From assembly GCF_008630065.1 (NCBI RefSeq), contig NZ_VWPL01000016.1, positions 19,083 to 83,082 of the forward strand: a DNA stretch of 64,000 bases, in the 5' to 3' direction. The notes below the pieces were generated by a model that was not told the origin of the DNA, did no database searches, and saw only the letters and a program-made list of their open reading frames with translations. Of this stretch, positions 59,923 through 64,000 are shown piece by piece; positions within the stretch are counted from its first letter, which is position 1, and each line of letters begins with the position of its first letter. The DNA is from Blastochloris sulfoviridis. GTDB lineage: Bacteria; Pseudomonadota; Alphaproteobacteria; Rhizobiales; Xanthobacteraceae. The position numbers were made by a program, and so were the translations under genes.

Positions 59923-61020
59923 ATGAGTTCAATGTTCGGCCACTTGGCGGCGCGTTTCTCGTCAGGAGCCGAGAACCTTGCGACCGAAGCCCTAGCTTAC
60001 ATGCTCGTCCAATCGCCGGCAGCACGGCGGGCACTGAACGAAATCTCGACGATCCTGAATGCTAAGTTATCAGAGATCCGCTCCTTCAGGACTCAGTGCG
60101 TGGGGCAGGACCAAGCGATACCGGATCTTGCCGGCTTCGATCATTGCGGCAGGGCCATACTGCTCATCGAGAACAAATTCTGGGCAGGCCTGACGCCGAA
60201 CCAGCCTGCCGCCTACCTTGAGAGGCTCCCCAACGACGAGCCGAGCCTGCTGCTCTTCGTGGTCCCGCCGAGGCGCGTGCATTCGATATGGCCGGATCTC
60301 GTGGTTTCGGCCGCACGAGCGGGGCTACATCTGCCGCCACCAAGTATCCGTCACGCGAATGCGCTGTCCGGACAGGTCGGAAATCGGACCCTTGCGGTGA
60401 CATCCTGGCAAGCACTCCTCGATCGCATCGAAGCAGAAGCGCGCGCATCCGGAGAAGCCGACACTGTCTCGGACGTGGGGCAGTTGCGCGGCCTTTGCGA
60501 GCACATGGACTCGACAGGCTACGTGCCCGCGACGTTGGAAGAACTGACGAGCACCGAAGTGCCACGAAGGCTGATCGGGCTGGCGGATCTGGTGCAACAG
60601 GCCTGTGAGCGTGCGCTCGCAGCCGGGATCGCGGACAGGAAGGGGCTCCTGCCCGCTCACAAGTGGTACGGTGCCGGCCGCTACCTTCGGATCGGCGGGG
60701 CCGGCGCATGGGTCGGCATCGATCACCAGCTCTGGGCCCGCTACGGCATCGGCCCTCTATGGATCACTTTCGCACCGACGGAATATGGGCGCGCGGCAGC
60801 GGTCCTCAACGCGATTGCTCCTTGGCTGTCATCGAATCCGGTGAGGGCATTCGATCTGGAAGGCAATGCGGCGATCCCGCTTCGCATCACGTCCTATGCA
60901 ACCCGGGACATCGTGCTCGACGATCTTCATTCCCAGATCGCCGAGCTTTGTCACTTGCTGAGGGCAATTCCGAGCGCCAGAGAGCCGGCGACACCCGAAC
61001 CCGCCGAGGATGCCGCGTAG
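59923..61020 (+). CDS. Unknown protein with PD-(D/E)XK nuclease-like N-terminal domain
   Basis: A 365-aa protein that I cannot assign to a named system. Residues 15-105 look like a PD-(D/E)XK nuclease: helix with Glu (ENLATEALAYML), the motif IPD68LAGF, then ILLIE83NK85FWAGLT and Q94 in PNQPAAYLERL, the usual D-ExK-Q order. The remaining 250 residues show GLADLVQQACERALAAGIAD, KWYGAGRYLRIGGAGAWVGIDHQLWARYG and ITFAPTEYG, resembling a small substrate-binding or restriction-like module, with no transmembrane segment. ATG 59923 has GGAG upstream; an upstream TTG (59863) or ATG (59899) is possible. GC is lower than in core genes. It has no partner gene between two repeats. Confidence 0.7.
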   Translation: MSSMFGHLAARFSSGAENLATEALAYMLVQSPAARRALNEISTILNAKLSEIRSFRTQCVGQDQAIPDLAGFDHCGRAILLIENKFWAGLTPNQPAAYLERLPNDEPSLLLFVVPPRRVHSIWPDLVVSAARAGLHLPPPSIRHANALSGQVGNRTLAVTSWQALLDRIEAEARASGEADTVSDVGQLRGLCEHMDSTGYVPATLEELTSTEVPRRLIGLADLVQQACERALAAGIADRKGLLPAHKWYGAGRYLRIGGAGAWVGIDHQLWARYGIGPLWITFAPTEYGRAAAVLNAIAPWLSSNPVRAFDLEGNAAIPLRITSYATRDIVLDDLHSQIAELCHLLRAIPSAREPATPEPAEDAA

Positions 61021-61106
61021 CCCGTAGGGCGGCATAGCGAAGCGTATGCCGCCATTTCCCGGCGGCGCCATCGGCGGATCACGCCTTCGGCTGATCCGCC
61101 CTACGT
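61021..61106. repeat. CGTAGGGCGGCAT palindromic repeat, copy 5
   Basis: Full copy that starts at the base after the nuclease-gene stop and contributes the uvrB stop codon on the other strand (TAG = 61103-61101, from the CCGCCCTACG end). It fills this convergent junction completely. Confidence 0.92.
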
Positions 61107-63653
61107 CCGCATCCGCCGCCCGCCCGGCTTGCCCTTGAACCCCGGCTTCTTGCCCGGCCGGAAGTCGTCCGGCGGAAGCGGCAGGTCGCGATTGTGCGGC
61201 CCCATCTCGTCCAGCGTCGGCTTGCGGGGACCGCGTCCGGACGCCGCCGCGCCGGCGAGCGCCGGGCGCTTGGCGGTCGGGTCGTCCACCACCGCCAGTT
61301 CGGCGGTCTTGAGCCGCTTGATCTCGTCGCGCAGCATCGCCGCCGTCTCGAAATCGAGGTCGCCGGCCGCCGCCCGCATGCGGGTCTCGAGGTCGCCGAT
61401 CACCGCCTCGAAATTGTGGCCGATGGTGGCGGCGGCCGCCGCCGCGCCGGCATCGACGCGCACATGGTCGCGCTCGTAGACCGAGTCGAGGATGTCGGCG
61501 ATGCCCTTCTTCACGCTCTCCGGCGTGATGCCGTTGGCGGCGTTCCAGCTAAGCTGCTTGTCGCGGCGGCGGCTGGTCTCGGCCATCGCCCGCTGCATCG
61601 AGCCGGTGATGCGGTCGGCGTACAGGATCACCTTGCCGTCGACATTGCGCGCGGCGCGGCCGATGGTCTGAACAAGGGATGTTTCGCTGCGCAAAAAACC
61701 TTCCTTGTCGGCGTCGAGAATGGCCACCAGCGCGCACTCGGGAATGTCGAGCCCCTCGCGCAGCAGATTGATGCCGACCAGCACGTCGAAGGCGCCGAGC
61801 CGCAAATCGCGGATGATCTCGATGCGCTCGATGGTGTCGATGTCGGAGTGCATGTAGCGCACGCGCACGCTTTGCTCGTGCAGGTATTCGGTGAGATCCT
61901 CGGCCATGCGCTTGGTCAGCACGGTGACCAGCGTGCGATAGCCGGCGCGCGCCATCGCCCGCGCCTCGCCGAGAAGATCGTCGACCTGGGTGCGCACCGG
62001 GCGCACCTCCACCGGCGGATCGATCAGGCCGGTGGGGCGGATCACCTGCTCGACGAACACGCCGGCGGTGCGCTCCATCTCCCAATTGCCCGGCGTCGCC
62101 GACACGGCCACCGTCTGCGGCCGCATGGCGTCCCACTCCTCGAAGCGCAGCGGCCGGTTGTCGAGGCAGGAGGGCAGGCGGAAGCCGTACTCGGCCAGCG
62201 TCGCCTTGCGCCGGAAGTCGCCGCGATACATGCCGCCGATCTGCGGCACGGTGACGTGGCTTTCGTCGATGAACACCAGCGCGTCGTCGGGGATGTATTC
62301 GAACAGCGTCGGCGGCGGCTCGCCGGGCCTTCGCCCGGTGAGGTAGCGCGAATAGTTCTCGATGCCCGGGCAGACGCCGGTGGCCTGCAGCATTTCGAGG
62401 TCGAAGACGGTGCGCTGCTCCAGCCGCTGCGCCTCGACCAGCCGGCCGGTGGCGTTGAGCTCGCCGAGCCGGACCTTGAGCTCCGCCTTGATCGAGGCCA
62501 CCGCCTGCTGCAGCGTCGGCTTGGGCGTCACATAGTGCGAATTGGCGTAGACCTTGACGAAGCCGAGCGCGCTCTTGGTCTCGCCGGTCAAGGGATCGAA
62601 CTCGTCGATGCGCTCGACCTCGTCGCCGAACAGCGAGATGCGCCAAGCCCGGTCCTCATAGTGGGCCGGGAACAGCTCGATGGTGTCGCCGCGCACGCGG
62701 AACATGCCGCGGGCGAAATCGAGCTGGCTGCGCTTGTACTGCAGCGCCACCAGATCGGCAATGATCTGGCGCTGGTCGAGCCGGTCGCCGACATTGATCG
62801 AGAAGGTCATCGCCGTATAGGTCTCGACCGAGCCGATGCCGTAGATGCACGACACCGAGGCGACGATGATCACGTCGTCGCGCTCCAAGAGCGCCCGCGT
62901 CGCGGCGTGGCGCATGCGGTCGATCTGCTCGTTGATCGAGGAATCCTTCTCGATATAGGTGTCGGTGCGCGGCACGTAGGCTTCGGGCTGGTAGTAGTCG
63001 TAGTAGGAGACGAAGTACTCCACCGCGTTGTCGGGGAAGAAGCTGCGGAACTCGCCGTAGAGCTGCGCCGCCAGCGTCTTGTTGGGCGCCAGAATCAGCG
63101 CCGGGCGCTGGGTGGCCTCGATCACCTTGGCCATGGTGAAGGTCTTGCCGGAGCCGGTGACGCCGAGCAGCACCTGGTCGCGGTCGCCGGCTGCGATGCC
63201 CGCCACCAGCTCGCGGATGGCGGTGGGCTGGTCGCCCTGCGGCTCGAACGGCGCCTTGAGAACGAACTTGCGGCCGCCCTCGCTCTTTGGCGGCCGCGGC
63301 GGCCGGTGCGGTGTCCACAGCTGGGTGGCGTGGATCGGGTTGCCCTGGCGGATCAGCCGCTCCAGCGCCTCGGCGCTGGCGCCGACGCCATAAGGCTCGC
63401 CGTCGAGGGACGCCTGCGGCGCCTCGGCGAAGCCTTCGGGCTGGCTGTCGTCGTGCGTGGTGCCGGCGGGTTCGCCATAACCCGTCATGGCGCCGTGGCC
63501 GGCGGTGCCGTCCTTGATGCCGGGATTGAGCAGCGCGGCGAGCGACGGGTCCATCGCCGGCGCCGGCGGGCGCGCCGCCCGGCTGCGGGCGCGCGGCTTC
63601 TCAGAGGCGCGCGGCTTTTTGGGGGGCTGCGGCTGGTCGGGGGCGTGCGGCAT
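61101..63653 (-). CDS. uvrB: UvrB, excinuclease ABC subunit B
   Basis: DNA-damage verification helicase of nucleotide excision repair. The protein has 850 aa, about 175 more than E. coli UvrB. Walker A is GVTGSGKT (164-171). The DNA-clamping beta-hairpin is in [19 protein letters not shown]. Later blocks are [28 protein letters not shown] and [19 protein letters not shown]. The C-terminal UVR motif ([20 protein letters not shown]) binds UvrC. The first about 125 residues are a Pro/Arg/Gly-rich, low-complexity extension, common in alphaproteobacteria. The start is ATG 63653. Confidence 0.96.
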   Translation of the reverse strand: MPHAPDQPQPPKKPRASEKPRARSRAARPPAPAMDPSLAALLNPGIKDGTAGHGAMTGYGEPAGTTHDDSQPEGFAEAPQASLDGEPYGVGASAEALERLIRQGNPIHATQLWTPHRPPRPPKSEGGRKFVLKAPFEPQGDQPTAIRELVAGIAAGDRDQVLLGVTGSGKTFTMAKVIEATQRPALILAPNKTLAAQLYGEFRSFFPDNAVEYFVSYYDYYQPEAYVPRTDTYIEKDSSINEQIDRMRHAATRALLERDDVIIVASVSCIYGIGSVETYTAMTFSINVGDRLDQRQIIADLVALQYKRSQLDFARGMFRVRGDTIELFPAHYEDRAWRISLFGDEVERIDEFDPLTGETKSALGFVKVYANSHYVTPKPTLQQAVASIKAELKVRLGELNATGRLVEAQRLEQRTVFDLEMLQATGVCPGIENYSRYLTGRRPGEPPPTLFEYIPDDALVFIDESHVTVPQIGGMYRGDFRRKATLAEYGFRLPSCLDNRPLRFEEWDAMRPQTVAVSATPGNWEMERTAGVFVEQVIRPTGLIDPPVEVRPVRTQVDDLLGEARAMARAGYRTLVTVLTKRMAEDLTEYLHEQSVRVRYMHSDIDTIERIEIIRDLRLGAFDVLVGINLLREGLDIPECALVAILDADKEGFLRSETSLVQTIGRAARNVDGKVILYADRITGSMQRAMAETSRRRDKQLSWNAANGITPESVKKGIADILDSVYERDHVRVDAGAAAAAATIGHNFEAVIGDLETRMRAAAGDLDFETAAMLRDEIKRLKTAELAVVDDPTAKRPALAGAAASGRGPRKPTLDEMGPHNRDLPLPPDDFRPGKKPGFKGKPGGRRMRT

Positions 63654-63947
63654 GCCGCGACTATATGGGCCCGCCGGGCCGGCAAGAAAAGCCGGGGGCG
63701 GGGGCGTCCGGCACGTCCTCTTCCTCCGCCCCTTCCACGTCGCGCATCCCCTCCCCCCAGGATCTCAATGAGGATGGGGAGCGAAAGGAAAGACGCTCGG
63801 CCTTCTTCTCCCCTCCCCCCATGAACGCAGTGAATGGCGGGGAGGGGTGGGGGGGGGGGGCAGGGGAATCGCAGATGAGTATAAGGGCATTGCGCGGGAG
63901 GTAGAGAAGGATTCATTCATGAGGCTTCTCGATTCGGGGAGGCTCCC
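63654..63947. other. uvrB upstream spacer with G-run and inverted repeat
   Basis: Holds CCCCTCCCCCC (63810-63820) and its near-complement GGCGGGGAGGGG (63836-63847). A run of 12 G follows at 63849-63860. CAGGGGAATCGC starts at 63861 and could be the end of an insertion sequence. No uvrB promoter or SOS box was recognised. Confidence 0.5.
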
Positions 63948-64000
63948 ATGCAGGCTCTCATCTCGATTTTCCGCCAAGTTCACGATCCTCGCGACATCAA
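63948..64000 (+). CDS. Start of a possible ISAs1-type transposase gene (cut by window edge)
   Basis: ATG 63948 preceded by GGGGAGG at ideal spacing opens a frame reading MQALISIFRQVHDPRDI. The short (F)xx(V/I)xDPR pattern near the N-terminus is seen in ISAs1-family transposases. Only 17 codons are visible, so the assignment is tentative. Confidence 0.35.
   Translation, partial: MQALISIFRQVHDPRDI

Noticed and set aside
57114..61106. CRISPR array made of the CGTAGGGCGGCAT copies
   Set aside because: Copies are about 85 bp, irregularly spaced by whole genes, and palindromic over their full length; there are no spacers and no cas genes.

Overview
The window is about 64 kb of very GC-rich DNA (about 70% by eye), densely packed with short spacers and many ATGA/GTGA start-stop overlaps. 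Gene content and order point to an alphaproteobacterium of the Hyphomicrobiales (Rhizobiales): hslVU divergent from hisB-DUF2628-hisH-hisA-hisF-hisE-coaA; the redox pair regB/regA; hrcA-grpE divergent from rph-rdgB-hemW; an lpoA-like gene divergent from rsmI-yraN-gshB; mutS and glnD beside a maeB-type malic enzyme; and a divL, tsaE-amgK fusion, murU, addB, addA, trxA run. An intracellular PHB depolymerase fits that group. I do not name a genus.

Layout. 1-6.5 kb: protein quality control (hslU, cut by the left edge, and hslV), then histidine biosynthesis ending in pantothenate kinase. 6.6-10.1 kb: GST, queG, a short-chain dehydrogenase and a YgjP-like metalloprotease. 10.5-14.1 kb: phaZ with an unusual C-terminal domain, and an ABC-2 exporter pair. 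14.2-16.3 kb: regB/regA. 16.5-21 kb: heat-shock regulation (hrcA, grpE) and RNA/nucleotide/heme housekeeping. 21.2-25.7 kb: envelope protein, rsmI, yraN, gshB and an outer-membrane barrel. 25.9-34 kb: comM-like ATPase, hybrid kinase, OlsB-like acyltransferase, rhodanese, alpha/beta hydrolase, mtnA. 34-45 kb: maeB, mutS, glnD, a lytic transglycosylase, cysK. 45.3-57 kb: divL (cell-cycle kinase with Tyr in place of His), tsaE-amgK, murU (peptidoglycan recycling), addB, addA (break repair), trxA. 57.2-61.1 kb: an accessory island with a low-GC secreted hypothetical protein, a candidate small RNA with a perfect terminator, a Phd/VapC toxin-antitoxin pair, a HigB/HigA pair behind a palindromic operator, and a lone PD-(D/E)XK nuclease-like gene. 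These units are separated by four full copies and one half copy of one palindromic repeat not seen elsewhere in the window. 61.1-64 kb: uvrB, then the possible start of a transposase cut by the right edge.

The most striking large-scale pattern is in the spacers. At least four families of structured intergenic repeats are present. Every convergent gene junction longer than about 50 bp holds one, and several repeats contribute the stop codon or last residues of the neighbouring gene. No tRNA, rRNA, CRISPR array or prophage was seen.
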